A stretch of 64,000 bases of DNA from Eleginops maclovinus (GCF_036324505.1 NC_086357.1:24299293-24363292); one strand, 5' to 3'; positions 1 through 32,016 are shown, numbered from the stretch's first letter. Numbers and translations are program-made. Notes: generated by a model not told the origin, from the letters alone.

Positions 1-1959
1 CGCCTTGTTGCTTCTGTTTGATTCAATTAAATCTTTGCCTCCTATATGCAGCAGTGCTTCTGCATGAAAAACAATGACTTTATACCTGTCTGTCTGCCTG
101 TTTGTGATTATCTCTCACTGTGAGATCCTGATTTTCCATTTCTGTTTTCCTCTCACCTGCGCTCTCCATGTGTCTTCCCCTTGCTGTCTGACAGCGCGCC
201 TGTCTCTGATTTTCCATCTCTTGCACAGTTTCAATTTTTCTCTTCTGTTCTGGCTCTCACCAAAGCCTGGATGGGGACACAAATTAAATGTATGCTCAAT
301 ATGTTACCGGGCTGTAGGGAGGTTAGAGGTGGTGTTAAGACTAAGCGGATTGTGGAGATGAAAAACAGGAATGCGTAGCTGAGGGGAGGTGAAGACAAAC
401 AGGATTGCTGGTACATTCAGAGATATGATGAGAGATAAAAAATGCCAATGAATGGCAAATAATAAAGAGCAGAAGGGATGGGAGAAAGATACAGGAATGC
501 TACTGAGTCCCTTAAGAGCTCAAAGATGGTATTTCTTTAACATCTGAGATAAAAGATCTTAACTTGTGGGAAGAAGTCCTTATCTTATGGGATCTTGTAT
601 CCTATGTTGTGCCAACAAGATCTGACTCGATCTCTGGATCTCATTCCCAGAAGAGTAAACATCTAGCACAACTTAATGATCTTGTCCCCAGAGGATAATA
701 ACTGGATCACACTTTGGATCTTGTTGGCTAGAGATATTGTCGTTCCCACAATCTTGTTCTGCTTAAAGAACACATGTGTAGAGCAGTAAGAAGAAGACAT
801 AAAACAGGTATAGGAATCTGGGGGTTTTGTACCCTGGATAACTTATTTTCCACTGTAACACTTTTGACATGCCTTTGTGTTGGATGATGTCATGTAATCG
901 ATCCTGTCTTCACGTCTACAGCCTCACCGCTATAAATGATTTAAACTGGACTGCAGGGACCTTCAAGATGTTTGCAATCACACACCCTTCCCTCTGGCTC
1001 AGATTGGGACTTGTTTTTGATCCCTGTGACCCTCCTTTAGGTCTGAAGCCGGTGCTTGATGATCACTGGAGCAGGCGGAGGAGGAGGAAGATGGGATAAT
1101 GGGGATGGTGATTGTGATGGGGGTGGCTTCTTCAGCTGAATGACCTCATCCAGTCTCCCCACCCCGGGAGAAAGTGAGCTCATGAGTGTCGTAAAGAAAG
1201 GGGCATTTACGGTCTTTTAACAGACTTAGATGGCCTTACTCACTGTAGCACACAATCCAATTTACCCGCCTGGACCTGGGGATAATGGAACATCTGTGAA
1301 AGGATGAAACAAAAGGAATGAACACTCAACAGAATGCCTTATTTTTCTAACAGATTGGACAGGCCTCAGCGGTTTTGTCATCTTGTTATGTTTCAACACT
1401 ATGGCCCAGAGGATGATGGGATTTTCTTACATTCCCAAACCCTTTTTGAGGAAGCATATAACAGTTTTGTAAACCACAGAAGAGGATTAGGGCCACATGA
1501 GACTTTTTTGGGGGGTGTAACTAAAAGTAAAATGGAACACATTTCAGAATTCTGACTTTAATCTCAGAACAAAAAAACTAAAAATCAGTTTGGGTCAGAT
1601 CTCAACATTTCTGTTCACATGTCCCAAACCCCTTTCGTAGTAAACCCTTCCAGGCTTTTGGAGACTTCCCTTTTTGGGAGGAAAAAGTACAAAAATCATT
1701 ACAAATCCCTTCAGTGAAGCTAAAACATGAACATACTCCAGTGATGTCACTCGATAAATAATTCAAATGCTTGGAGAACATTCGTGCGAGCTGCTTTCTT
1801 TCCTCCTCAGTTTTGTTCGTTGGTTTTCCCCATGCATTTATAGTGGATATGAAAGGAGATGCATCTCTTGTTGCAGACGATGTGCAGATATTTCAATGAA
1901 TGAACGGTCGGCTGACTGCGAAAGGGAATAGGAGGATATTCCTCTGGGAATGAAGCGCC
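1..1959. other. 5' flanking DNA of shd, no gene seen
   Basis: I see no exon with convincing protein similarity or splice-site pairs here. The stretch from about 480 to 770 repeats short GATCTT/GGATCT words and CCAGAGGATAA-like phrases, suggesting an old interspersed repeat. Similar CCCAGAGGAT phrases recur at 11484-11600. The remainder is ordinary AT-rich flank. Any distal enhancer of shd cannot be recognised from sequence alone. Confidence 0.5.
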
Positions 1960-2224
1960 TCCCCTTTAATCGCTCGGCTGAGTTTGTCTCGGAGCTGTAG
2001 TCGCTCTCTTCACTCGCGCAGTTGCCGTCAATAACTCAGCCCGGGATTTCAGAGCTCTTGTTTTTGTCTGAGACAGCTGCTGTTTTTCCCTCTTTCTTGT
2101 TTTTTTGTGGAATATAAAGCGCCAGGAGTGGAGGGTTTTGTCGCTTCTTTGTGCCGTTTTATTGTCATCGACATGAAGAAACGAGGAATAAAGCGTTCAA
2201 AGTGGCTGAAGGACTGAAGGCTGG
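1960..2224 (+). promoter_or_regulatory. shd core promoter and noncoding exon 1
   Basis: A CpG-containing stretch (about 1965-2050) is followed by a TATA-like box at 2112-2119 (ATATAAAG). This places a start site near 2140. The first exon would end at 2224, where a strong donor GTAAGTGAG follows. The next acceptor on this strand that opens the shd reading frame is at 2821-2822. The start site is inferred from TATA spacing; the donor is seen directly. Confidence 0.55.
2173..2217 (+). promoter_or_regulatory. 14-codon uORF in shd exon 1
   Basis: An ATG at 2173 opens a 14-codon frame ending in TGA at 2217, seven bases before the exon 1 donor. It would be translated from the 5' leader ahead of the main ATG at 2865. 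Its last residues are SKWLKD, almost the same as residues 2-7 of the main protein (AKWLKD). The match extends to the DNA: AAGTGGCTGAARGAC at both places. It may regulate translation or may be chance; there is no expression evidence. Confidence 0.4.
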
Positions 2225-2864
2225 GTAAGTGAGTGCGCTCTCATACTCACTGCTATTTAAATCCACGGTTTGGTGACTGATTTGAATTTAAGTTTAGGAA
2301 AAAACATCTGATCTCCTTCGTACAGCTTCCCAAATAAGCCTGTTCCAAAACTAAACATGTTGCATTTAATCTTAGTTCAAATCCAAACATTTTAATCCAT
2401 TTTGATTTAGTTAATTCCTCACAGTTTATTATAGATATTCTCATACAGTCTTTGTCTTTCCCCCTTTTTTAATCAGCGTGTTAACGTTGGGTTTTATTGC
2501 AGGGGTGTGAAATGTAATTGCATCCTCTGGGCAAAGTCCAGATGCCAGACGTTATTGCTCCCTGTGTAAAACAAAAGGAGTGTGTAAAGCCCAGCTGTTG
2601 GTGTAGTTTAATGTCACATGAAAGCATGTAAACGCACACTTATGGTGGGTCAGTGATCAGGAGGAAGTTGTCCAGTACAATTATTATAGGAGGATCCGGA
2701 CCTGTAGATTAATGTTTTTTAGGGGGCTGTGTTTATCTTGTTCAATCCAATCCATAGCTCAGACAAATGCGCCAGGAATAAGGTCAAGTATTTACCTGCA
2801 TGTCCCTGTTTGCCCCCTGCAGCCTCCTGCTCTCCTCCACACACCAGCACATTTGGACGCTGCG

Positions 2865-21706
<18,842 letters not shown>

Positions 21707-22900
21707 CGCTCCTCCTGGACGTCATTGTGATCGGACACGTAAACTTTGAATGTTTGACTGGATCATCCCAAGCTCTCTTTCTTGTCAGACTTTTTGATGA
21801 TTCAACACACCAGGGGCAAATGCCCTCACCCACCACTGCTGTTGTACCTGTGCCAAGTGACTCTAACATCCGGAGGAGATCGATTCACATGAAATGCAAA
21901 ACCTGAACTTTGGGCCACCTCTGCTGTAACTCCCTCTCATCTCTGACTGAACTGAGGGAGCTGGCTGCAGGACATGTGAAATCCTCCCTTTTTCTTTCTT
22001 ACATAGCTGACTGAAATGCAGAGGAGGTAAGCAGAGCTGGGAGAAAAGTCTGTATATTCTGGATGTACTGATGCCCCAGGAGACCTGCAGGAGATTTGGA
22101 TTTATTACTGCTGTTCAACAAAAAACACCTCATTGACACTGGTAGAAAATATTGCTGTTGTTAGGGGAAAACCTCACTAATGGTGTTTTGCAGATTTTTC
22201 ATGTTTATATGGATCTTCACATTGTATAAGATAACCCTTTTCAACCTCAGGTTTGGCAAACCCTGTTGTTAGATGTTGGATAATTCACAAAACAGCAGCT
22301 ATTTTCAATTATAAAGGTTTTTTACTAACAGCAGTTATATTTCAGATGGTTTTCTACACAGAGACACACACTTCTGTTCTTCACTGTCCCGCTGCTGTAC
22401 GTTGAGGATTAGCTTGACTCCGTGTTACTTGTGAGCAACAGGGAAGATGTGTTGTATCGGTACTTGTGTTGACCTCCTTGACCTGTATCTCTTCTCGTTG
22501 CTTGCCTTGCATTCAGTAGACAATGCTGGGTTTGTTAAAGAAAAAAAGAAATCCTGTCAATGCTGTCTTTTATTGACGTTTAGCTTGCAAGCTGAGCTGC
22601 AGGCTACGTCTGAAGCTAAGAGATACTAATCAGGAAACATTCTCAAAACAATCTCTAAAACTTTGCCACGTTCTCACACTTCCTACATATTCAAGCTCAG
22701 ATTTCTCGTCTCTCCGAGTCAATACATGCTGCTTGGTGCGATGTATTTGAGTCGCATGCCATCTGGATTTGGATCCCATGTCTGCTGCCTGGTTGCAGCA
22801 TTGTGTGGCAAAAACAGTTTTTAGAAAAGAGCCAATTCAAACACATTCATGACAATTAGAAATGAGCGATGGAAAATTACTCAAATCATCAGTTGTTTTT
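21707..22900 (+). other. Probable shd 3' UTR and downstream flank
   Basis: Sequence after the shd stop codon lacks introns and open frames of note. I could not find a clean AATAAA in the first kilobase, so the transcript end is unresolved. Confidence 0.35.
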
Positions 22901-23978
22901 CCAGAGCTGGGTTTTGTTCATTATTATTATGGCCAATAAGAGAGGACAGGGTGTTCAATTTACTCGATAATTGAAGCATCTCATTTGTTTTAAATGTTGA
23001 TTCTACATTTACGTAGATCACTGCTTCCCAACCTGAGGGCTGGGACTGGGACCCCCCCAAAGGGTTTAGTGATGAGTCGTGGGAGGAAATAATACAAAAC
23101 TAAAGTCAAATATTTACTTTTACCAACTAGCGTGTGGCGTTTGCTTGTTGTAATGTGAAAACGTGTTCCACTATTCAGTCTCAAAATGAATCAAAAACAA
23201 TTTGAGAAATCAAAATCCTTTTTCTCCCATTTGAATAATAAGAAAAACTAATTCTGTTTCAGTCGAGGTGATGACATCTTCTACAATGGACTCATTAGAC
23301 TCTCCCAGAAAGGAGAAAACGAGGCACAAAGGACTTGGCAGGAAGATTGCCTGCTCCACACTAAAAATGCACTCATTTGCTTTCCCTCGTTCACTGACAG
23401 CAGCGCTGGGAGAGAGAGAGAGGGAGAGGGTGAGGACTAGGGGGGGGTTGAGGTGTGGCTGGGGAGGGGTGAGGCAGCCCCTCATTATTTGGGCTGCGCC
23501 TCAGTGAAAAGCACTGGGATTGCTTTCATTACTGAGCCAAATGAAATAGCAGAGGCTGATTACCCGCGTGACGGAGAGAGGAGACAAGCCGGATCACTCT
23601 ATCGGGGGAGAAAGAGTGAAGGGAGGAAAAAAAAAAAGTAAAGGAGGAGGGAGACACCAAACAAGTGTGTGTGTGTGTGTGTTTGTAAGTGTAAGAGAGA
23701 GAGACGGTGACATGGAGGGGGGGCGGTTATAGTCCCATTTTTCAAACAAGGCTCCCTGGGGAGGAATATGAATAAGAACGACAGTCGCAGAGCAGCATTT
23801 TAAAATCAAACAAATATCACATTCTCTTTTCTCTGGGTTTCTGTGTATCTCTCACCTCGTCTCTGTATTTTTCTGCATTTTTTATTTGCTAATTTCTTTC
23901 TTATTCTTCACACAGAGCTCTATTTCCATGAGCACATAGGCTGGAACAAATGGCTCTGTCCTCGCAGCAGTTTATAAC

Positions 23979-24016
<38 letters not shown>

Positions 24017-24189
24017 CTGTCATATCAGAATCTGAGTGTGTGTGTGTGTGTGTGTGTGTAATGTCAGATCTGGGGGGTGTCGGCGATTACACGGTGACGG
24101 CAGCTGTTAATCCATCAGACAGGCTCTGAGGAATGAACACCTGTGATCAACCGCAGAGCCAGAGAATATTTTATGAAACCACATAACAT

Positions 24190-24190
<1 letters not shown>

Positions 24191-24235
<45 letters not shown>
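24191..24235 (+). repeat. (CA)n microsatellite
   Basis: 45 bases of CA dinucleotides, downstream of two shorter GT arrays (23981-24013 and 24035-24059). The GT and CA arrays are mutually complementary across about 150 bases. Confidence 0.95.
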
Positions 24236-24238
<3 letters not shown>

Positions 24239-24629
24239 ACGCTTGAAAGAGTTTCTGATAGCTCCATACCCTTTTTCACATGACACATGGTGACACTTTG
24301 GTATGAAAAGCACAGGTGTTTACATAAAATCAATGGGTGCTGAATTCCACTTTCCTGTGGTGCTGGTATATTTTCATACCGTCATGACTTAGTGACACTT
24401 GAATAGAGCCAACTTGAATGCTATTAGTAACAAGTGTCAGTTTCCTATTATGAGAAGTTCAAAAAGCTGTCAACAATGGAATATAAACCACTGTCCTGTA
24501 GAAACACAAACAAGTTAACGAGTAGAGGAGGAAACATTAAAAAAATTAAGCATTTCACATCAAAATGGGACACTTACCACTCAAAGGTTTCTATTAAAAG
24601 CTATTATGCATATTGGGTTTAGTGGATGT

Positions 24630-24975
24630 AAATGGTCTGCAAAGACTAAAATCCCAAAGTTCCCTCCAGTCCGCTCCTGCCTGAAACGCCTCCATTGGAC
24701 TCCTTTGTTTAACTTCAGTAACATAGTGACACAACTAAGTAACACTTGCACTTCTTTTTACTAGCCCTCTGACACTTTGTACGTGAATGGGCGGGACATC
24801 TCTAAGTGGTTGATCAATCACAACAGAGCCAGCCAGCTAACCAATCAGAGCAGACTCGGCCGTGGTTTCAGACAGAGGGTGAAAAGAGGTGCTGCAGCAC
24901 CGGCAGTATGAGAAACATAAAGAGCTTTTTGAACACTAAAGCATGTAATTACCATAATAGGGCTCCTTTAAAGGA
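24630..24975 (+). repeat. Teleost interspersed repeat (AATGGTCTGCAAAG ... AAGCATGTAATTACC)
   Basis: This segment starts with AAATGGTCTGCAAAG and ends with TTGAACACTAAAGCATGTAAT...GGCTCCTTTAAA. In between it has AACCAATCAGAGCAGAC and TTTCAGACAGAGGGTGAAAAG, recognisable pieces of a very common fish repeat. A partial copy in the opposite orientation lies at about 29866-30100, and the AATGGTCTGCAAAGG start recurs at 50488. Confidence 0.6.
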
Positions 24976-27900
24976 AAGGGTAGTTTGACAATTAAGCACC
25001 GCACTTCTAAAAAGCTTGGGGACACATTTGTTGAGTTTTTGACAGAGACAGATTAAAAGCCAATTTAGGTAAGTCTTACATGAGTTGCACAAAGGAAACT
25101 TATCATGGATGTCTCCACCTCCAGTTGCTTTTTCACACAACACACACACATAAACCTCCAGGCTGAACAGTGCATCAGAGGCAGGACTCAGCCAGCTGTG
25201 CACACACTCAATGCCACCAGAGAGGCACGGGACACGCATGTCCGACCAAAGGGCCGTCGTCCTCCTTCTCCCTTATCCACCATCCCAGACACGCTAATCC
25301 CAGCAGTTGTGGTGAACAGGCAGGCGGGAGAGGAAAAGATAGATTGGAGGTCAGAGTGAGCAGGTGTGTGCATGCCGTCAGCCCCAGCCAGAAGACTGCA
25401 ATCAGGAAAGGGTTCAGAGAGAAAGCAGCTGCTGTTAGGGGGGGATTTCGAGAGAGGGAGATATTAATGGGAAGAATGTCGAAGTGAATGCTTATCCGCT
25501 TCTGCCACCTATCTGTTATGATAGAACGGCATTGATAGGATGGTTGAAAAGGCTGTTTTATTGTATTAAGTGGTCAACAACTCTTGGGCAAAAAGACCTA
25601 GAGTGGAAGAAATGGAACCGAGATGAGAAATACATTAATCTTTAAAAAGGTCAAACCATTTGCAATTTGATGAATAATTCAATGTATGTTGCATACTAGA
25701 AGGCAGTCCATTTACTCATTCAGTATCAGGAGTTAGAGCCCTGGGATCTGATGAAGGATGGTTTCAAATTTGATAAGAGATGGGAGTCTCTGAAGCAGCT
25801 TTGCGACACATTTTAATGTATTCACCTCTCTAATGAAATGCAGGGACAAAAATGCATAAGGAGGAATGAAGAGCACATGAGTACAACATCATCATCGTCC
25901 AGCATTAACACCATGCAAGATTACACGATAACTTTTTCTGTTCCACTGTGAAATCAGCATATTTATATTGATTAGTTGCTGAAACAATTAATCAATTAGG
26001 ATAAAATGAGTTGACAACCCATTCATCCTTTTTAGGTGGTTGCTGTATTCGGCTTCTGAAATGTAAAGGTGTGCTGTGTTTTGAGTTTCAAATGAATGAA
26101 TATGGAAAACGTGTGTCTTAGATTAAGAAAAAACCATTAGAGAACATGGAGAAATGGAGATTTTCACTGTTTTGTGACATTTTAGAGGCCAGAAAATGAT
26201 TCTCTTAATTGGAAAAATTCATTAAAAGATAAATTGGTAATGAAAATAAATGTGAGTGGAAACCCTAAAGGCACAAATCAGGAGTCCCGTATTATTAGAC
26301 AACCCAGGAAAGGATGTTTTTGTTGCTTCGGGAGTAAGAAAATAGAGAAAGACTTTTCTAACTTTAGTATCCCTTAACTCGAATCTTGTCTATCAGCAGA
26401 GGACAGGAGATTTCATGGCAGCGGGGTTTTGAGAGGGATGCTGGGAGGATTTTCTACCAATCCAAGTCTCAGCCTGTTCCTTCAGAAATCCTCCTACGAT
26501 GTGACCTTTGCCTTCACTTCTCCCAGCTGCTGCCTGAATAAAGCCCTCTGATCCCGGTGGAGCTTATCACCGAAAATCTGCCCGGGTCTCGTCTCTCTTT
26601 GTGGCAGAAAGTAATTACACCGTGTTGGAGAGCCGCGGAGGTGGAGGTAAGGGAGGAGAGTCATCACACACCACATGAATGAGAGTGTGTCCTTTGGTGA
26701 GAGTGGTACACACACTGGTGGAGAGAATGGCCTCAGATGGGGTCTCCGCCTCAAACGGGACCCCTTGCCGCTCTCCTCCTGGCCCCACTCCACCTCCGAG
26801 CTGCTTTAAAAAGGGGACTTCAGAGCGACAGAAGTGTTTCATACTGGCACATTCAGAGGCTCGGACCAGATGGAGTCTTTGTTCTTCCTCTCAAAAACAC
26901 ACACACACACAAACACTGACACATGCAAATAGGCACACACACATGCATGCACACTTCTTCGCCACACACCAGCGTAAAGCCAGGATCACAATGACAGGGG
27001 GTGGTGCGATTCTCTTGTCCTTCCTCGTGTTCACATTAGTCATATGCAAATCAGCATTGTGCGCACAGAAAGACACAAATCCACCGTGTCTAAATCCTTC
27101 AAAGGAGACCGGTGGCGGCTGTTTAGTTAACATGATTTATGAAGGTGTTTGACCCAGTTAGCAGCCGTTAAAACGGTGTTCGTTTCAGTTGTTTGGACCA
27201 ATGGAATCTGTCATGGGGGACGTAAATAAGATTAAAATGAAAAGGAATTTCTTCATGTTTACTAAAACATGTTTGAGGTTTTTTTTTTAGACGAAGATTA
27301 AATGAAAGGATGGTGAAACTGAAGCTGAGGGTAATATCAGTTAGGATGCTATTTTCATCATGTGAATCCCTATTCTCATATTACCGACACATTCATTGAT
27401 TTATTTTTCTTCTGGATCCATATTTTCTTGATGTTCCTGGAAGTATTTCTAAATGAATCATGATCGTGATCTTATTCGGGAATCCATTCCATGTCACTCC
27501 TGTCAAGACTTGGAAAATACAACTTTTTGGCTCACGGTTTTGCATTTTCAAACCTTAAAAGTCTAATTGATACCAATTAGCAATAAGCTGGCACACCTGA
27601 TAAGCATCAGTGGTTGTCTTTTACTTTTACTGATGTTGAAACTGCAACAATGCCTCTTCCACCATGAGCCTGAGTCTTTATCAGGTCTTCACCATGAGTC
27701 AGGGGGCTTTTAAAAGAATTACACACCCTCTATCCTTAGACCATCGCGTCATAGAAGGAAAAACTAACAAAGAAACCCCACAGTTAATTGGGAAAAAACT
27801 GAAGAAATCTTGTTAAGAGCAGCAGAGGAGGGATCCCTCTCCCCGGACAGACAGACGGCAGTAGATATCGTGTGTATACATAGCAAAGATAATATAACTA

Positions 27901-29003
27901 CAACTTGGACAGTCCAAATTGCTCTCCTTCGTGCAGCGAGTCTTCTCTGGTACGCTCACTTGGCTGTGAAAAGCTGAAGTATACTTGGTTTTAATCAACT
28001 TTCAAACCAGTTTCCAAACTAAATGTGATTAGGATTTGGATCAGGATGGAATTGGTGTTGAAAAAGAAGAGAAAAGGACAAGAAAGGAGGAGATTGACTG
28101 ACTTTTGGCATTTCCCAATGTTCCAGATGTCGCATGACGAGCATCATCCCCGGGTAATTCAGGAAAGATGGTGTTCGAACGTTCTTGACAGGAAACAGCA
28201 AGTGACCTTTAAGCTGGAAAAGCTCGGCTGGTATTGCGTCCTCGCTGTCTTTTTCCATCAGATCCGGAGGTGCCGAGCAGAGACACATCCTTTAGCTCAG
28301 GTGAGTCTGAAATGCCAGTCTGTCAGCTCCGGTCTACTCTGAGCTTTGCAAGATTCTATGAATAAATAAAAAACTCTGCTCCAATCAGCCCATCTAGTGA
28401 TTCAAGCCAACATAACCTTCACAGATGCAGCTTTATCGGGAAAAACAAACACATGCATAAAGTATTGGCATTCAAAAAACTTAAGCATCTGAGCATTTCT
28501 CAGAGTGAAAAACACAAACAACTAAACCCTTTTTCCCATATCAGGAACTCTTCTGGTTTAAACACATCCTGTAAATGTGTGTGATGTGTCATATATGCAC
28601 AGTTTGAAGCAAATATATATTGATATCATTAAAACAGCATGAAACAAATCCTTGAAACCTCAATAACTCAAGGTTTTGTCACTGAGAATTTATACGATGA
28701 CGGTAGATTTTCCCTAACAGGGTGCTCTTCAAAGTAGGATGAATGCAGAACATCCTGTATGACTAATACCTTCCTGACCTCGCCGAGGTCCTGGTTAAAA
28801 TAAGTATCAAGAGTTTCTCTGCATTATTCATCACAGGCTGACCTAGGTCTACTTATGAATGGCAATAAGAAAACATCATTGAGTTTTCCATCAGGATTTT
28901 AAATGAGCAGGTTCAGTCATAGCACATTTATCTTCTCCTGTCTGAAAAGCAAATGATAATCTGACCTATCAAAGCCTTTATACTGTAAAGGTATGGTTTA
29001 AAG

Positions 29004-29541
29004 CAGGGGTGTACAAACTTTTTTCACCGAGGGCCACATACAGAAAAATATACGGAGAGCTCGGCCACTTATAGAGGTGAATGTTGCCTCATAAGTTAAA
29101 TTATAAGTTAGCAAAACAAATCAAATGTAGGTGAATAATGTGCGATACTTCAAAACGCTTTCAGAAAAAAACAGCCTACATCCCATCTGTCTTTAGGGTT
29201 TCATTTATTTTGTTGGCAGCTCATTCCTTAAAACAGAAGCCTCAGATCGCTGATAATAAGAGTAAATATGAAGGTTCAATTTCAAACTTGTTATAGAAAT
29301 AAGTTATTGGGGTTTATTTGAAGATTTGTTATAAAATGTTTTACATTTTAAATGACTTAATTTATTCGAAATTGGGCTCATTAATATATTTGAAAATACA
29401 TATTTGACAAGTGCAATATAAGACAAGCAGAAGTTTAATTTGTGGGCCATATTGCATTATGCTTTTAGAGTTTGCAGAGGGCCGATTCAAAATGGCTGGC
29501 GGGCCGCATTTGGCCCCCGGGCCCTAGTTGGGACAACCCTG
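29004..29541. mobile_element. hAT-type MITE with 8-bp TSD
   Basis: The element runs from CAGGGGTGTACAAACT to AGTTGGGACAACCCTG, which are imperfect inverted repeats (CAGGGGTGTACAAACT against CAGGGTTGTCCCAACT). It is flanked on both sides by the identical 8-bp GTTTAAAG (28996-29003 and 29542-29549). The ends carry the typical GGGCCACAT and GGGCCGCATTTGGCCCCCGGGCC phrases of nonautonomous hAT (Charlie-like) elements. No transposase frame is present. Confidence 0.88.
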
Positions 29542-29865
29542 GTTTAAAGGGACAACCTAACCTAGCTGTTTATTGATCTAGATGTTTTTGGTGTGAGTAG
29601 TTCCCTGGAATATAATGGAACTAGATGGCACTCGCCTTGTGGTGCACAAAGGAAAAAATAAATACTGAAATGTCTCTTTTCATAAATCATGACCCCGTTA
29701 CTCAAAATAATCAGCAGACATGGTTATGAGCAGCTTCATGTAAACTAGTTTCTTCTTACCAAACTACACCCACTAACCATACAACTTACTTGTGGAAGAG
29801 AGGCTTGTGCTATCAAACCGCCTAGCTTACTTGAGGAAACTAAAGAGAGCATCCAAGGATTATAT

Positions 29866-30100
29866 TAAAGGTGCCCTTTTGTGCACATTTTCAGCTTCAC
29901 ATTTGTATTTTGAGCCTCTACTGTGACATGTTCACATGCTTTAATAATCAAAAAGTGCTTTGAACTTTGGGATTTTACCCTGTGCAGAACATTTTCATGC
30001 ACAAAACCCATATGACACACTACAGGAAAGGGAGAACCCCAAAAAACGGAATAGGGCGTCTTATTTGAAAAAAGGGCTTAAATGAAACCCCTCCAACAAG
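29866..30100 (-). repeat. Inverted partial copy of the 24.6-kb repeat
   Basis: AAGGTGCCCTTTTGTGCACATTTTCAG and CATGCTTTAATAATCAAAAAGTGCTTTG correspond, reverse-complemented, to the 3' part of the repeat at 24630-24975. It is seen by direct comparison within the window. Confidence 0.55.
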
Positions 30101-30712
30101 GACTGAGAATTGTCATGAGTAGGAGTGTTATGATTTCTAGAATGAGCATTGGTTCTGAGTTTTCAAACGTAAACAATTACTCAATTGAATATTAGTTAAT
30201 TGAGTATTGTTAATCTGCTGAACTGTGTCGTGATTTCTGGAGAGAGACATTTCCATTGAGATTTTCAAAAGTCAATATTTGAGGATCTGATTTCTAAGTG
30301 TAATTCAAATCAATTAAGGAGGTTTATTCACATCAAGAGAGAAGGCAGACATACAGTAGCTTCGAGCCATCATATCCAACACTTGGTAAGTCACACAAAA
30401 ACTATCTATTCTTAATTGATCAATAGCACTTAAGTGAGAGGAAAGATATGTATTCTCCATGTTTTGGTAAACTGTCCCTTTAGGCTTTCATGTGACTACA
30501 ACAGGCTGATCAAACATCTACCATATGGTGCACAAACTACTCGGAAAGAATCAGTATCCCTGGTTTCCCTGAACATGCATCCTGACCATGTCTGCAGCAG
30601 CAATGAGACGGTTACACAAGAGGAGAGGAAGCATAGTGTAAAAAAGCAGGCAAGTCATCGATTTAATATAAAAACAGGACACGTATGAAACTCTCATAAA
30701 AGGGAATAGGAT

Positions 30713-30718
30713 TTTATT
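30713..30718 (-). terminator. Candidate poly(A) signal for the S1P receptor gene
   Basis: TTTATT on the plus strand is AATAAA on the minus strand. It lies about 1.35 kb downstream of the receptor stop codon with no intervening gene. The 3' UTR would include the MITE at 31707-32016. Other signals could be used instead. Confidence 0.35.
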
Positions 30719-31706
30719 GTATTTGCTATATAATGGTATCAGGCACTACACCACCCTAGGCAGAAAAGTCATTTGCAGTCGACCACCATTAAATAATTCA
30801 CTTCCAACACTCTTATCGCTATAGTGGTTAGTTGACGTGTGGTGAGTGGTTTCTTCTAGATGTGCTGATGAGAAGCAGAAATGTCAATGACTGTGGTTAT
30901 TAGCCACGCTCCTTCAGGTGATGCTGACAGAGTACAGTCAAATTAAAAGGAATCAGATCTAGAAATATAGAACTGAGCCTAGAGAGAGAAGTTTAACCTG
31001 ACTGATTTGAGTAAATCACTTTTCCTGTAGCACCACCATCAAGACCGTCTTCACGCTCTTGCCTATAATTGGTGAGACTCTTAAAAATAACAATGCTGTC
31101 TCTCCATTTTTGATTTCTGGTGTGTAATGAGTATCACAGCCTCATGAGGCCGCTAGTCTAACAAACACATTATTGGTTTTCTCTCACAGTGCATCTCAAA
31201 TCCTACCCAAATCCTAGTACCATGATGGGTTTCATGCACACAAAATAAACCAAACAGGTATACTGCACAAGTATACTCATAGTGTTAAAATGGCAAATGT
31301 TTTCACAGAAAATAAATAGTTTACTGCAGGTGTTTTAAGGGTACTTTCATATGCAACAAAGCACCCCAATTTGATCGTTTCTGCTTACAATAACATCATA
31401 AAACACATGATTTTTACACAATTAATTATAGTGTTGTGTGCAAAGCATTACCGAGTTTCACAGACATGAAGGAGGACAACATATTTCATTTGGTGCTTGC
31501 TTGAACCCATGTCCATGAAACTGTATTTTAGAGTTTGAAATGTGATAAAACTAAAGTAAGTAACTCTGGTGTTGTGAATAACATTGATGAGTTGTAATAA
31601 ATAGTGGCTTTGAATGATCTGGTTTGATCTGAATATCATTACTTCATCCTATCCATAGTGCATAAACAAAAAGTGGCTGATAGCAGGACAATGTCAGTTC
31701 AAGGTC

Positions 31707-32016
31707 GGGCTGGGCAATATATCCATATTATATTGATATGAGACTAGATATAATAGATATCGTACATTTTGGATATCTTTATGATGATAATTTGTGTCAT
31801 TTGCTGGTTTTAAAGGATGCATTTTAGTAAAGCCATGTAGTTTATGGCTCTTCTATTAGCCACTTAGTCGCTATAACCACATTAACAATGATAATTTAGC
31901 AAAGATCTCGTTGTGTGAATACTCCATGAAAGCACCAATAGTCAATCCTATACAACGTCGGCGCAGATATGAATCCCAAATGTTGTGATATTGTAATTCT
32001 CTATATCGCCCAGCCC
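31707..32016. mobile_element. MITE with GGGCTGGGCRATAT ends, in the S1P receptor 3' region
   Basis: The left end GGGCTGGGCAATATA and the right end TATATCGCCCAGCCC are inverted repeats. The roughly 310-bp interior is AT-rich with ATATTGATATGAGACTAGATATAATAGATATCG. This end type is common in fish MITEs. I could not define a target duplication. A lone related start (GGGCTGGATGATATG) lies at about 43603. Confidence 0.75.

Larger units (their letters stand above)
22901..28995. other. Intergenic region between shd and the S1P receptor
   Basis: No gene is recognised. Contents: (GT)n at 23665-23682, 23981-24013 and 24035-24059; (CA)n at 24191-24235; CA-rich stretches near 25138-25150 and 26897-26944; and an interspersed repeat at about 24630-24975. 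A splice-like segment at 28262-28300 (TTTTTCCATCAG before, GTGAGT after) has no protein similarity. Confidence 0.45.

Noticed and set aside
2712..2864. Upstream in-frame extension of shd to an earlier ATG
   Set aside because: It crosses the acceptor at 2821-2822 and has no similarity to the SHD family; the conserved start is MAKWLKDY at 2865.
26679..27152. 157-codon plus-strand frame
   Set aside because: It spans CA-rich low-complexity DNA, has no recognisable domain, and overlaps comparable frames on the other strand.
28262..28300. Splice-like 39-nt segment that shares GATCCG-AGGTGCCGAGCA with the shd last exon
   Set aside because: The shared stretch is short, contains an indel, and similarity does not extend beyond it; most likely chance.
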